DNA of 64,000 bases from Nostoc linckia z4 (GCF_002608075.1 NZ_LAHA01000041.1:17507-81506); one strand, 5' to 3'; positions 45,324-54,726 are shown, counted from the first letter of the stretch. Notes: generated from the letters alone by a model not told the origin. A program made the numbers and translations.

Positions 45324-46319
45324 ATGGCTGCAACGGACTTCAAAGACTATTACGCAATTTTGGGAGTTAGTAAGACTGCCAGTCAAGAGGAAATTAAACA
45401 AGCTTTTCGCAAACTAGCCCGCAAATATCATCCTGATGTTAATCCAGGCAACAAACAGGCAGAGGCACGCTTTAAAGAAATTAATGAAGCCTACGAAGTT
45501 GTCTCAGACCCAGATAAACGCAAAAAATACGACCAATTCGGTCAATATTGGAGACAAGCTGGTCAAGGTTTCCCGTCTGGCGGCGCTGGTGTCGATATGG
45601 GCGGTTTTGATTTTAGCCAATACGGCAATTTTGATGAGTTTATCAATGAGTTACTAGGACGCTTTGGTGGTGGTAGTCCTCGTGGTGGGCGACAAACCTA
45701 TTCTTACCGCACTTCCACAGGTGCCCCAAGTGGTTTTGGTGGCTTTAATGATTTTGGATTTCAAGATGCAGGCGCTGGTACTAGCCAAGATAGTGAAGCT
45801 GCTATCACTTTAACTTTTGGTGAAGCATTTCATGGGGTGCAAAAGCGCTTTAGTTTGGGCAATGAAACAATTGATGTTCGCATCCCCGCTGGGGCTAAAA
45901 CTGGTACTCGCCTACGCGTGCGGGGTAAAGGGCAAATCAACCCCATGACTCAACAACGGGGGGATTTATACTTAAAAGTCGAACTTCAGCCGCACTCGTT
46001 TTTCCAAATGGAAGGTGATAATTTGGTTTGCGAAGTGGCTATTACACCAGATGAAGCAACCTTGGGAGCATCAATTGATGTACCCACACCGGATGGTATG
46101 GTTAATGTCAAGTTACCAGCAGGTGTGCGTTCTGGTCAATCATTGCGGTTACGTGGCAAAGGCTGGCCTCTAGCCAAGGGTGGACGGGGCGATCAGTTGG
46201 TGAAGGTGGCGATCGCACCACCAAAAGACCTCAGCCAACAGGAACGGGAGTATTATGAAAAAATCCGCGCTATACGTACTTATAATCCCCGCAGTCATTT
46301 GTCTCAAGTCAAGCTGTAA
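45324..46319 (+). CDS. DnaJ-class (CbpA-like) co-chaperone
   Basis: 331 residues. A J domain (residues 8-72) has the HPD motif at 36-38 and a KKYDQFG end, followed by a Gly/Phe-rich region (GGFDFSQYGNFDEF), and two DnaJ C-terminal substrate domains (GTRLRVRGKGQ and GQSLRLRGKGW). There is no Cys-rich zinc domain, so it is of the CbpA/type-II class. It stimulates DnaK ATPase. AGGAGG lies just before the ATG. It ends at the terminator 46353-46393. Confidence 0.93.
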   Translation: MAATDFKDYYAILGVSKTASQEEIKQAFRKLARKYHPDVNPGNKQAEARFKEINEAYEVVSDPDKRKKYDQFGQYWRQAGQGFPSGGAGVDMGGFDFSQYGNFDEFINELLGRFGGGSPRGGRQTYSYRTSTGAPSGFGGFNDFGFQDAGAGTSQDSEAAITLTFGEAFHGVQKRFSLGNETIDVRIPAGAKTGTRLRVRGKGQINPMTQQRGDLYLKVELQPHSFFQMEGDNLVCEVAITPDEATLGASIDVPTPDGMVNVKLPAGVRSGQSLRLRGKGWPLAKGGRGDQLVKVAIAPPKDLSQQEREYYEKIRAIRTYNPRSHLSQVKL

Positions 46320-46352
46320 GAAAGTTATTATCAAGCACCTATCTAAACAAAG

Positions 46353-46393
46353 CCTGCCTATAGGCGTAACATCAGCGCTATAGGCAGGTTTTT
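46353..46393 (+). terminator. Intrinsic terminator after dnaJ-class gene
   Basis: Arms CCTGCCTATAG (46353-46363) and CTATAGGCAGG (46378-46388), then TTTTT. The reverse strand ends in TTTGTTT, so it may also serve the convergent GST gene. Confidence 0.85.
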
Positions 46394-47057
46394 AACTAGC
46401 ATTCTGCTGTGCCATTCTTGCTACCACAACAGACTTGAAGGCTTGAATTACCTCCGGAGTAGCCTCAGTAGCTTGCCATGCCGGACGTGCTATCAAGCGA
46501 TCGCACCAAGCATTGAGTTTCGGATAGTCATTTAAGAAAATGCCTACTCTTGGTAACCAATTTACTACGGTTCCAGCCACAACTTCAGCTAAAGTTAGGT
46601 GTTCGCTGCCAAAATAAGGGCGATCGTCAAGTAAGCTTTCCAAAAACTTCAGCACTGTTGAAATTTTCTGCTTTGCTTGCTCAATTTTTTTTGGTTCCGC
46701 TTCAGGTAAGCCTAATATCTGAGGTAAAAATGTGGTGGTTGCTGGCAAAAGCTGATTCACAGTTATCAGTTGTACCATACGTGCGATGGCCAAATCCTTT
46801 GCATTTTGAGGCAGCATCACAGGTGTCGGATATTTTGCTTCTAAATAGTCCAGAATTGCCAAGGATTCTACGACCTTCAAATCGTCATCTACCAAAACTG
46901 GAATCTGATGAAAAGGATTAATCGCTAAAAATTCTGGTTTCAACTGCTCCCCATCCAGTTTTATTTCTACCAATTCAAACTGAATTTCTTTTTCTAGCAG
47001 AGTAATCCAAACGCGCCGCGAATTGGGAGAAATCGGCGAGTGATAAAGGGTCAGCAT
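46392..47057 (-). CDS. Glutathione S-transferase family protein
   Basis: 221 residues. The N-terminal thioredoxin fold has MLTLYHSPISPNSRRVWITL with the glutathione-binding IPVLVDDDLKVVESLAILDY, and the C-terminal helical domain has FGSEHLTLAEVV. This is the layout of soluble GSTs that conjugate or reduce with glutathione; the class cannot be told by eye. It lies between the terminator and the 122-bp element and converges on the dnaJ-class gene. Confidence 0.92.
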   Translation of the reverse strand: MLTLYHSPISPNSRRVWITLLEKEIQFELVEIKLDGEQLKPEFLAINPFHQIPVLVDDDLKVVESLAILDYLEAKYPTPVMLPQNAKDLAIARMVQLITVNQLLPATTTFLPQILGLPEAEPKKIEQAKQKISTVLKFLESLLDDRPYFGSEHLTLAEVVAGTVVNWLPRVGIFLNDYPKLNAWCDRLIARPAWQATEATPEVIQAFKSVVVARMAQQNAS

Positions 47058-47380
47058 CAGAAAACCTCATACTTTATACTATTTTACTTCCAAGGTATCT
47101 GAATACCTAGTACTAAAAAGTTAACTTATACCAATTTGAAAAAATAATGCAACACATAGACAAGACCCCTCCCCAACCCTCCCCTTGGCAAGGGGAGGGT
47201 GCCGTCAGGCGGGTGGGGTATCTGTCGCAAACATTTTTTGAATCGGTATTATAGGGGTTCCCTATCAATTAAAGTATAGAAATTTGTAGGTAGTGGAAAG
47301 CTTTGCGCCCCTACGTTGTACCTCACTAGAACAGGAAACGCTATATTCAACAAGTGTGGTTGCAGATATAAAGTATGGTA
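47058..47380. other. 323-bp spacer with MITE copy 2
   Basis: Contains the inverted copy of the 122-bp element (47128-47249). No gene seen. Confidence 0.55.
47128..47249 (-). mobile_element. 122-bp MITE-like element, copy 2 (inverted)
   Basis: The reverse complement equals 15148-15269 at every base I compared. The outer flanks are ...AACTT and TATAGG..., which together with those of copy 1 (...TACTG and GATTT...) show that flanking DNA differs, so the identity stops at the element ends. This supports transposition rather than a large duplication. Confidence 0.85.
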
Positions 47381-47974
47381 CTAGCTAATCAGAGGAAAAA
47401 TCAGTGATAAATTCAGCGATATATCTGGAAATTCTGGAATATTGACAATTGTATTTGGTAAATATATTTGCTTATTTGCATAATTAAAATTACCTTGCAA
47501 ATCCTGAAACGGTTGAGTGTAAACTTCTAAACAATTCGCTACTAAATTAAATATCCAATAATTAGCAATTTGAGATTCAGCGTAAAGGGTTAATTTTTCT
47601 TGTGTATCGTATTTCAGAGTACTATCAGATACTTCAGCTACTAATATAATATCTTCAACAGAAGGATGCTTTGACGAATAACGATCTGCACGATAACGTG
47701 CAATAACTACATCAGGCTCAGGTTCGCTATTTGGAGGTAATGAAATTGGTTCTTGTCCTCTAATTATCGCCTGATTGTAAAGTAAAACTACTAATTCATT
47801 GACTACAGAAGAAGTACAACTACTGTGTGGTGTTCCTTTAGCAGCCATTTGGATTAATTCTCCACGAATTAATTCGATCCTTTCGTTTTCTGTAAGGAAA
47901 CCTAATTCAATTAAGCGGTGATATTCTTGAATATTGAATAGTTTACGGGTGACATTTGTTGAAGTAATCATCAC
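47381..47974 (-). CDS. Uma2-family (DUF820) endonuclease
   Basis: 197 residues. It has the Uma2 pattern: FNIQEYHRLIELGFLTENER (start), LIRGELIQM, PDVVIAR (an Asp of a PD-(D/E)xK core), ILVAEVSDSTLKYDTQEKLT (Glu/Lys strand and Tyr-Asp) and IANYWIFNL. These are predicted nucleases present in many copies in cyanobacteria; substrates are unproven. It lies on the same strand just downstream of fabD (108-bp gap). Confidence 0.9.
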   Translation of the reverse strand: MMITSTNVTRKLFNIQEYHRLIELGFLTENERIELIRGELIQMAAKGTPHSSCTSSVVNELVVLLYNQAIIRGQEPISLPPNSEPEPDVVIARYRADRYSSKHPSVEDIILVAEVSDSTLKYDTQEKLTLYAESQIANYWIFNLVANCLEVYTQPFQDLQGNFNYANKQIYLPNTIVNIPEFPDISLNLSLIFPLIS

Positions 47975-48082
47975 TAGGGAGAATCAATCTCAGGTTTTAT
48001 TTTTAATTATAAAAATAAACAATTCAGGAGCCAGCGATCGCATTGATTCTGATTCCTGAATTCACCAGATTTTTGCAAACAA

Positions 48083-48964
48083 TCAAACAGGCAAATCAGC
48101 AGCAATACTGATGTTTTTGAGGATTAAATCAGGACTTGTACGTTTAATTAAGCCAGTTAGAACTTTACCAGGGCCAATTTCTATTACTTGCTCAATGCCG
48201 TTGGCTGGCAATTGCAGAGAAATTTCTCGCCAACGTACCGAACCTGTCATTTGTTCGTTGAGACGCTGTTTCAAAATTTCGGCATCAATAGAGGGAATTG
48301 GTTCTATATTCGATAAAACTGGGACAACAGCTGGCTGAAATTCCACAGATTGCAAAACGTCTTGAAATTCAGTCGCCGCCGCCGCAATTAAATGTGAATG
48401 AAATGCCCCAGAAACTTTTAAAGGAATAGCACGTTTGGCTTTTACTTGAGACATCACCGCTTGTACAGCATCGGCTGTGCCTGAAATTACTACTTGAGCA
48501 GGACTATTGTCATTTGCCAGTACGACATCAGGGGTTTCGGCAATGACTTTTGCCAACTGTTCGCGGTCAAAGTTCATCAAGGCTGCCATCATACCACCAG
48601 AGATACTATCCATGAGTTCTGCACGACGCTTCACCAGACATAAACCAGCCGACCACTCAAAGACACCGGCAACATAAAGGGCGACATATTCTCCTAAACT
48701 GTGTCCAGCAACTAAATCTGGTTGGTGTCCTCGTTCTCGAAGAAGGTCAGCAAGAATGCTTTCTACCACGTAAAGACTCGGCTGAGTGTATAGCGTCTGT
48801 GATAATTTTTCTTCTTGTGTTTGACATATTTCCGTCACAGACCAGCCTAAAATTGCCTCAGCTTGGGCAAATTTGTCTTTAGCGGCAGGTATATCTAATA
48901 AATCCATTCCCATTCCCAGTGCTTGGGAACCTTGTCCGGGAAACACCCATGCAGTTTTAGTCAT
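48083..48964 (-). CDS. fabD: Malonyl-CoA:ACP transacylase
   Basis: 293 residues. It has GQGSQ at 10-14, the active-site Ser89 in AGHSLGEYVALYVAG, a catalytic His in GAFHSHLIAAAA and the closing EIGPGKVLTGL. It loads malonyl groups onto ACP for chain extension. It is the third gene of a plsX-fabH-fabD series on this strand, but separated from fabH by a 274-bp heptamer array. In several other cyanobacteria a plsC gene follows; here the next gene is Uma2. Confidence 0.96.
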   Translation of the reverse strand: MTKTAWVFPGQGSQALGMGMDLLDIPAAKDKFAQAEAILGWSVTEICQTQEEKLSQTLYTQPSLYVVESILADLLRERGHQPDLVAGHSLGEYVALYVAGVFEWSAGLCLVKRRAELMDSISGGMMAALMNFDREQLAKVIAETPDVVLANDNSPAQVVISGTADAVQAVMSQVKAKRAIPLKVSGAFHSHLIAAAATEFQDVLQSVEFQPAVVPVLSNIEPIPSIDAEILKQRLNEQMTGSVRWREISLQLPANGIEQVIEIGPGKVLTGLIKRTSPDLILKNISIAADLPV

Positions 48965-48975
48965 TGGTCAAAAAA

Positions 48976-49234
48976 TTGAGGAGTGAGAAGTTGGGAGTGA
49001 AAAGTGAGGAGTGAGGAGTGAGGAGTTGGGAGTGAGGAGTGAGAAGTGAGGAGTTGGGAGTGAGGAGTGAAGAGTTGGGAGTGAAGAGTTGGGAGTGAGG
49101 AGTGAGGAGTGAGGAGTTAATATTCATAACTCCTAACTCATACCTGCTAACTCATAACTCCTAACTCATAACTCATAACTCATACCTGCTAACTCATAAC
49201 TCCTAACTCATAACTCCTAACTCATAACTCCTAA
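48976..49234. repeat. Long heptamer array (GGAGTGA then ACTCCTA/ACTCATA)
   Basis: A purine-rich run up to about 49115 and a pyrimidine-rich run after it. The two can pair as a very long imperfect hairpin in the spacer between fabH and fabD. Confidence 0.9.
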
Positions 49235-49238
49235 CTAT

Positions 49239-50231
49239 TTACCTTCCCCATTCAAAAATTGCTGCGCCCCATGTCAAACCGGCACCAAAGCCGGATGTAG
49301 CAACGATGTGATTTGGTTTAATTTTGCCTTGGCGCACTGCTTCATCTAAAGCTAGGGGAATGGAAGCAGCGGAGGTATTGCCATACTGAGCGAGATTACT
49401 GATAACTTTTTGTTCTGGGATATTCAGGCGTTGGGCAACGGCATCAATAATCCGCTGATTGGCTTGATGTAGAATTAGCCAATCTATGCGGTCAACAGTA
49501 AGGTTGGCTTGAAACAAGGCTTTGTCAATGATTTCTGGCACTTTTTGGACGGCGAAGCGGTAAACTTCTTTACCGTTCATCGTAATGGGTTGGTAAGCGC
49601 CTTTGGTAACTTTTATATCAGGGAGTAGCTCTTGGGATGAGCCTGTGCAACTAAGATTGAGGTAATGGTTTTGAGTACCATCACTTTTGAGGGCAAAACC
49701 TAGTAAGCGATCGCTTTTCGCTGCCTGCAATACCACTGCCCCTGCACCGTCCCCGAATAGTACACATGTACGTCGGTCTTGCCAATCTACCCAACGAGAG
49801 AGGATATCTGCTCCTATCAACAGTACATTTTTATAGACACCAGTTCTGATGTATTGGGCTGCTGTGACCAGTCCGAATACAAAGCCCGAACAGGCTGCTG
49901 TTAAGTCAAAGGCTACTGCTTTGGTCGCTCCTAATTGAGCTTGTACTTGACAAGCACTACCAAACAAATCGTCAGGGGTAGAAGTTGCCAGCAAAATCAG
50001 ATCCAGGTCTTCTGGTTTAATTCCCGCAGCTGCGATCGCCTGATTGCTGGCCGCTGTAGCGAGTACACTCAATGACTCTGATGGTAGTGCTAATCGCCGT
50101 TGACTAATTCCAGTTCTTGTGGTAATCCATTCGTCGGATGTTTCAACCAATTCACTCAATCTTTGGTTGTGTAGGGAAGTTGCCGGTACTGCTGAGCCAC
50201 TTCCTGTAATTGCTATGCCTAAGTTATGCAC
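49239..50231 (-). CDS. fabH: Beta-ketoacyl-ACP synthase III
   Basis: 330 residues. The active site is complete: Cys114 in DLTAACSGFVFGL, His255 in ILHQANQRI and Asn285 in YGNTSAASIP. FabH condenses acetyl-CoA with malonyl-ACP to start fatty-acid synthesis. Its start is 165 bp after plsX ends, with a TGACTAA heptamer array between them. Probably one operon with plsX upstream and fabD downstream. Confidence 0.97.
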   Translation of the reverse strand: MHNLGIAITGSGSAVPATSLHNQRLSELVETSDEWITTRTGISQRRLALPSESLSVLATAASNQAIAAAGIKPEDLDLILLATSTPDDLFGSACQVQAQLGATKAVAFDLTAACSGFVFGLVTAAQYIRTGVYKNVLLIGADILSRWVDWQDRRTCVLFGDGAGAVVLQAAKSDRLLGFALKSDGTQNHYLNLSCTGSSQELLPDIKVTKGAYQPITMNGKEVYRFAVQKVPEIIDKALFQANLTVDRIDWLILHQANQRIIDAVAQRLNIPEQKVISNLAQYGNTSAASIPLALDEAVRQGKIKPNHIVATSGFGAGLTWGAAIFEWGR

Positions 50232-50344
50232 ACCTAATCTCCCCAGCTATCAGCTTTTTGTCACTTGTTGTTGGTTATTTGTCTTGGTCATTTGTCTAAT
50301 GTGACTTTGCCTTTTGTCATTTGCCATTTGTTCTGTGTTGCTCT

Positions 50345-50399
50345 TAACCAATGACTAATGACTAATGACCGATGACTAATGACTAATAACTAATGACTA
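50345..50399. repeat. Heptamer array (TGACTAA)
   Basis: About seven TGACTAA-type units directly before the plsX stop region. Same type as 15445-15478. Confidence 0.85.
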
Positions 50400-51419
50400 A
50401 CCGCTCTCCCGCTCTAGGGTATATTGGGACTGGATTCGTTGCAGTACCTGGTTGTCAACAGCTTCTTTTGCCATGCGAATTGCATTAAAAATTGAAGGTG
50501 CTTGTGAGCTACCGTGACCGATCAAACAAACTCCTGCCACGCCTAAGAGCAAAGCGCCGCCGTGTTCTGCGTGATCCATACGCTGCTTGATCCGCTTCAG
50601 GTTTGGTTTTAAGAGTGCTGAGCCGATTTGACCGTGTAATCCTTGGGGTAATTCTTCCCTTAGGATTTGCAGAATTACTTCTCCCACAGCTTCGGCAAAT
50701 TTTAATAAGACATTGCCAACAAAGCCATCACAGACTATCACATCAAAACGACCGGAAAGCACGTCGCGCCCTTCAGCATTGCCAATAAAATTAATTTGGG
50801 AATTTTCCCGTAGCAATTGGTGGGCGCGCACAGCTGCATCATTGCCCTTGGAGTCTTCTTCACCGATATTCAACAAACCCACCTTAGGTTCAGCCGTACC
50901 TAAGACATATTGACTGTAAGCTGACCCCATGACAGCAAACTGCTCTAAAAACTTTGGACGGCAATCTACATTTGCGCCGACATCAAGTACTAGAACTGGC
51001 TTACCAGCCACAATGGTCGGGAAAACAGTCCCAATGGCCGGGCGGTCAACTCCTGGTAATCGTCCTAAGCGGAGCAAAGCCGATGCCATAGCTGCGCCAG
51101 AGTGACCTGCTGAAAATACTGCATCTGCCTGTTGCTGCTTGACCAAATCCATCGCCACATTGATAGAAGCGTTGCGTTTGCGTCTCACTGCGTTTAAAGG
51201 CTCTTCATCCATCGCGATCGCTTCCTGTGCGGTCACGATCTCCACCTGACCTAAACTTGTTTTTGGAGGTAAGGCAGCTTCAATTTGTTGGGGATCGCCG
51301 ACCAACAATACATCTACACCCAATTCTTCCCTTGCTCGCAATGCGCCAGCAACAATTTCACCGGGTGCGTGATCCCCTCCCATTGCGTCAATTGCGATCC
51401 GTACACGAGTCGATCCCAT
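50397..51419 (-). CDS. plsX: Phosphate acyltransferase PlsX
   Basis: 340 residues, the usual length. RIAIDAMGGDHAPGEIVAGA opens the protein; ALLRLGRLPG, VLDVGANVDCRP and ICDGFVGNVLLKFAEAV are standard PlsX motifs. It makes acyl-phosphate from acyl-ACP for phospholipid synthesis, peripheral at the cytoplasmic membrane. First gene of the plsX-fabH-fabD group. Confidence 0.97.
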   Translation of the reverse strand: MGSTRVRIAIDAMGGDHAPGEIVAGALRAREELGVDVLLVGDPQQIEAALPPKTSLGQVEIVTAQEAIAMDEEPLNAVRRKRNASINVAMDLVKQQQADAVFSAGHSGAAMASALLRLGRLPGVDRPAIGTVFPTIVAGKPVLVLDVGANVDCRPKFLEQFAVMGSAYSQYVLGTAEPKVGLLNIGEEDSKGNDAAVRAHQLLRENSQINFIGNAEGRDVLSGRFDVIVCDGFVGNVLLKFAEAVGEVILQILREELPQGLHGQIGSALLKPNLKRIKQRMDHAEHGGALLLGVAGVCLIGHGSSQAPSIFNAIRMAKEAVDNQVLQRIQSQYTLERESG

Positions 51420-51738
51420 TGCTTAGAGCTTCTAGAAACCTTACAAATTTTACCAGATGGCTTTGCCCAAAAAGCTTAACTTTCGAGATAGCCTAATACT
51501 TTTGTTAATATTGCAACATTTTTAGTGGCTAGCCCAAGATAGCACGAAATTGGGGGATGGGGCATGGGGAAAGGGAAGGGGGAAAGGGGAAGGGGGAAAG
51601 GGGAAGGGGGAAAGGGGAAAGGGGAAGGGGGAAAGGGGAAGGGGGAAAGATTAAATTTATTCCTTTTCCCTTTAACCTTTTCCCTTTAACCTTTTCCCTT
51701 TAACCTTTTCCCCTGCTCAATGCCCCATGCCCCATGCC
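51420..51738. other. 319-bp spacer with hairpin tract
   Basis: Largely a purine tract (51555-51645, GGGAAGGGGGAAAGG type), loop GATTAAATTTATT, and pyrimidine tract (51662-51715). A further GCCCCATG-type array precedes the pepA stop. No gene. Confidence 0.7.
51555..51715. repeat. Purine/pyrimidine hairpin repeat
   Basis: See the copies at 28699-28797 and 53341-53562; the loop GATTAAATTTATT and the following TCCTTTTCCC are shared exactly. Confidence 0.85.
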
Positions 51739-53220
51739 CTATTCCCCAGCGTTCAATACCCAGTTAACCAGAGTCCGAACGCCGTAACCAGTTGCCCCGG
51801 AACCGTTGTAGCCGTTTTCTTTATCTGTCCATACTGGGCCGGCTATGTCTAAGTGCGCCCAAGGGGTTTCTTTGACGAATTCTTTGAGGAAAAGGGCGGC
51901 GGTAATGGCACCACCTGGACGGGGCCCTGTGTTTTTCATGTCGGCTATGCCAGATTTTAGCCCTTCAAAATATTTTTCTTCCATTGGCATCCGCCAAATT
52001 TTTTCTCCTGATGTTTGGGCGGCTTTTTCCAATTGGGAAGCGACTGCATCATCGGGAGTATATAAGCCAGCAATATCGTCACCCAAGGCGATGACGTTGG
52101 CACCTGTGAGGGTGGCTAAATCAACGATGGCATCTAATCCCAATTTATCGGCATACACTAGGGCATCTGCTAGGGTCAAACGTCCTTCAGCATCGGTGTT
52201 GTTGACTTCGATTGTTTTGCCGTTTGATGCTGTGAGAACGTCTCCTGGGTGCATGGCGCGCCCGCTAATCATGTTTTCGGTGGCTGCTGAGATAAAGTGT
52301 ACTTCGGAATCTGGCTTGAGTTGAGCGATCGCTTTTGCTGCACCCAAGGTTGCAGCCGCACCACCCATGTCAATTTTCATGGTTTCGATGCCACTACCAG
52401 CACCTTTAATATTCAGTCCGCCGGAGTCGAAGGTTAATCCTTTGCCAATAATTGCCAGTTTCTTTTTGGGCGTACCTTCTGGCTTGTAAGTAAGGTGAAT
52501 GAATTTTGGTGGCAAATCAGAAGCTTGGGCGACTCCCAAAAAAGCACCCATACCCAACTTTTCACAGTCTTCTCGTTCCAGAATTTGCAGTTGTAAACCG
52601 TGTTCGTTGGCGATGGTTTGGGCTGTTTCTGCTAAGGTAATCGGTGTTACCGCATTGGCTGGCGCTGCTACTAACTGCCGTGCCAAAATTACCCCGGAAA
52701 CTATTTGATGGGCGCGGTTAATGGCTGCTTCTTGTCCAGCAAAACCGAGTAATTCTACGGTTTCTATTTGTGGCGCTTTATCTTCTGGTTCTGATTTGAA
52801 GCGGACATCTTGGTAGAGTGCTAATTCTACACCTTCAGCGATCGCTTGGGCACTTGCCTCTGGATCGTTATTCCATAAGGGAAAACTCAAACCCAGAATT
52901 TTGCTTTTTTGCTTTTTCGCTACCCTGGCCACCGCAGCCGCAGCACGTCGCAGTGTATCTATTTTCAATGCTTCTGGTTTTCCTAAACCCACCACAATCA
53001 ATTTACGCAGCGGGGTATTGCCACTGACGCGGGTGAAAATGGTGCTGTTGGCTTTTCCTTTAAATTCTTCTTCAGCAATCAATTCTTTCAAGACTCCAGC
53101 AAACTTTTGATCTAAAGTTGCCAGTTCTCCAGTTAACTCTACTGCATCTTCAAATAATCCAATTGCCAGACTATCGCCTGTCCACTCTAGCAAAGGCCGA
53201 TCGTTAGGTTGAATTGTCAT
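51739..53220 (-). CDS. pepA: Leucyl aminopeptidase (M17)
   Basis: 493 residues. The M17 signature NTDAEGRL is at residues 341-348. Metal and catalytic residues Lys260, Asp265, Asp284, Asp343 and Glu345 can be placed (GKGLTFDSGG and KIDMGGAA). It releases N-terminal amino acids from peptides in the cytosol and needs two divalent metals. It is a single gene between repeat tracts; the C-terminus is normal. Confidence 0.97.
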   Translation of the reverse strand: MTIQPNDRPLLEWTGDSLAIGLFEDAVELTGELATLDQKFAGVLKELIAEEEFKGKANSTIFTRVSGNTPLRKLIVVGLGKPEALKIDTLRRAAAAVARVAKKQKSKILGLSFPLWNNDPEASAQAIAEGVELALYQDVRFKSEPEDKAPQIETVELLGFAGQEAAINRAHQIVSGVILARQLVAAPANAVTPITLAETAQTIANEHGLQLQILEREDCEKLGMGAFLGVAQASDLPPKFIHLTYKPEGTPKKKLAIIGKGLTFDSGGLNIKGAGSGIETMKIDMGGAAATLGAAKAIAQLKPDSEVHFISAATENMISGRAMHPGDVLTASNGKTIEVNNTDAEGRLTLADALVYADKLGLDAIVDLATLTGANVIALGDDIAGLYTPDDAVASQLEKAAQTSGEKIWRMPMEEKYFEGLKSGIADMKNTGPRPGGAITAALFLKEFVKETPWAHLDIAGPVWTDKENGYNGSGATGYGVRTLVNWVLNAGE

Positions 53221-53270
53221 TGTGGGATTTTATCTAAATATTCGTTCTTGTAACAGTATTGCTCAAAAAT

Positions 53271-53358
53271 TGGGCATTGGGCATGGGGCATGGGGCATGG
53301 GGCATTGGGCATGGGGCATTGGGTATGGGGCATTGGGTATGGGGCATGGGGCATGGGG
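53271..53358. repeat. Heptamer array (TGGGGCA/TTGGGCA)
   Basis: About 12 units of GGGCATG/GGGCATT directly upstream of pepA, merging into the next purine tract. Confidence 0.9.
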
Positions 53359-53562
53359 AAAAGGTTAAAGGTTAAAGGGAAAAGGAATAAATTTAATCTT
53401 TACCCCTTTGCCCTTTGCCCTTTGCCCTTTGCCCTTTACCCCTTTACCCTTTACCCTTTACCCTTTACCCTTTACCCTTTCCCCTTTCCCCCTTTCCCTT
53501 TCCCTTTCCCCTTTACCCTTTCCCCTTTCCCCTTTACCCCTTTCCCTTTCCCCTTCCCCTTC
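53341..53562. repeat. Purine/pyrimidine hairpin repeat (inverted copy)
   Basis: A short purine arm, loop AATAAATTTAATC, then a 150-base pyrimidine tract of CCCTTTGCC/CCCTTTACC units. It is the reverse complement of the core at 28743-28775 and 51647-51680. It reads through as long low-complexity plus-strand frames that are not genes. Confidence 0.85.
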
Positions 53563-54726
53563 CTATACCCCATCCGCCATACCCAAATCAAATTTATTGG
53601 CGATCGCGTCTATTATTTCCTGTTCCACTGGTGTAGTCTGGTTGTCAAGCTGGGCAATTTTGCGACACTGAGCTAATAATGGTATGGCAAAATCACGGGT
53701 TAGTTGATTTAGCAGTGTATCTAGAGGCTTAGGTGATTTGATGTTTTCAGTAATGGCTTTTAGGGACGCAGGGCTTAAATTTATAGCTTGTAATTCTGGC
53801 AAAATTTCTGACCAAGTTTTTTCGGGATGGCTGGCGAGGATCATGTGAACTAAAATTTGATCCATGATGGCTTGCTGAGCGATGGCAGTTTGCAGATATT
53901 CTTCACTTTGTTGTTTTAATGCTGATAATGTCTCTGGAGAATTGAGGGAAGTCGATTCATCTAATTTAGCTTCATAAAATCGACAAGCAGCATAGCCCAA
54001 TGAATAAATCATCGTCGCATTTGAACTAACGGCGATCGCTGCACCAGCAAAGGGCACATTTCGTAATAACCCTAATCCCGCTGCTTTCAAAAGACGGCCT
54101 CCACCCAAGGCCAAACCAAAGATTGCTAAAACTTCACCTCTGCGGGCAGGATCTTTTAAATCTAGCCCGTAGTCAGATGCTATTTCATAAACCATTTCTG
54201 ACTGCAATTTTGTTGTGGCTGCTAAATCAATTGCCAAAAATGTCAGTGCAAATCCTGGTAAAATACTCGTTGCTAAACCAATCCCACCGGCTCTTGCTGC
54301 TTTGTCCATCATGATGCGGTGAGCTATTTGGCTTGGTGATTCGTTGGGATACTTTTCCTTGAGCTTTTTGACTGCCACTTCTGCTTTTTGTAAATCAACA
54401 CTATCACTAGCACCAAATAACCAATTGAGATTTAATACTCCAGATAGTTTTCTAATTAGCCAATTTTCACTTAGGTAATTTACAACTGTACCGCTGGTTT
54501 GAGTTGTTTGTTCAATTAACTTGTGTGTTTGTTTAGTTGCTGCTTGTCCTACACCTACTGCTGTGTCTAAAACTGCTTTGCCGGTTTCAACAACAGTTTT
54601 AGCAAAAGATTCTAATAGAGACGGTTGATTTTCAACTGATGATTGGGGTTGAATATTTATTTTGTCTGTTTCTATCGATGGATTAACTAATTTTTTTGTT
54701 TCTATTTCTTGGGATTGATCTGTCAT
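53563..54726 (-). CDS. EcsC/DUF697-like membrane-associated protein
   Basis: 387 residues. A disordered N-terminus (about 1-110) is followed by a helical domain with an amphipathic, Gly/Ala-rich pattern (AARAGGIGLATSILPGFALT, then FAGAAIAVSSNATMIYSLGY), as in EcsC or DUF697 proteins. These are hydrophobic stretches but not classical membrane helices. The function is unknown; relatives bind membranes. C-terminus ends next to the hairpin tract. Confidence 0.7.
   Translation of the reverse strand: MTDQSQEIETKKLVNPSIETDKINIQPQSSVENQPSLLESFAKTVVETGKAVLDTAVGVGQAATKQTHKLIEQTTQTSGTVVNYLSENWLIRKLSGVLNLNWLFGASDSVDLQKAEVAVKKLKEKYPNESPSQIAHRIMMDKAARAGGIGLATSILPGFALTFLAIDLAATTKLQSEMVYEIASDYGLDLKDPARRGEVLAIFGLALGGGRLLKAAGLGLLRNVPFAGAAIAVSSNATMIYSLGYAACRFYEAKLDESTSLNSPETLSALKQQSEEYLQTAIAQQAIMDQILVHMILASHPEKTWSEILPELQAINLSPASLKAITENIKSPKPLDTLLNQLTRDFAIPLLAQCRKIAQLDNQTTPVEQEIIDAIANKFDLGMADGV

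Noticed and set aside
15148..47249. Large inverted duplication
   Set aside because: Identity stops at the 122-bp element ends; the flanks are unrelated.
53290..53676. Three overlapping plus-strand frames rich in Pro, Phe and Leu
   Set aside because: Translations of the pyrimidine tract; low complexity in all frames.
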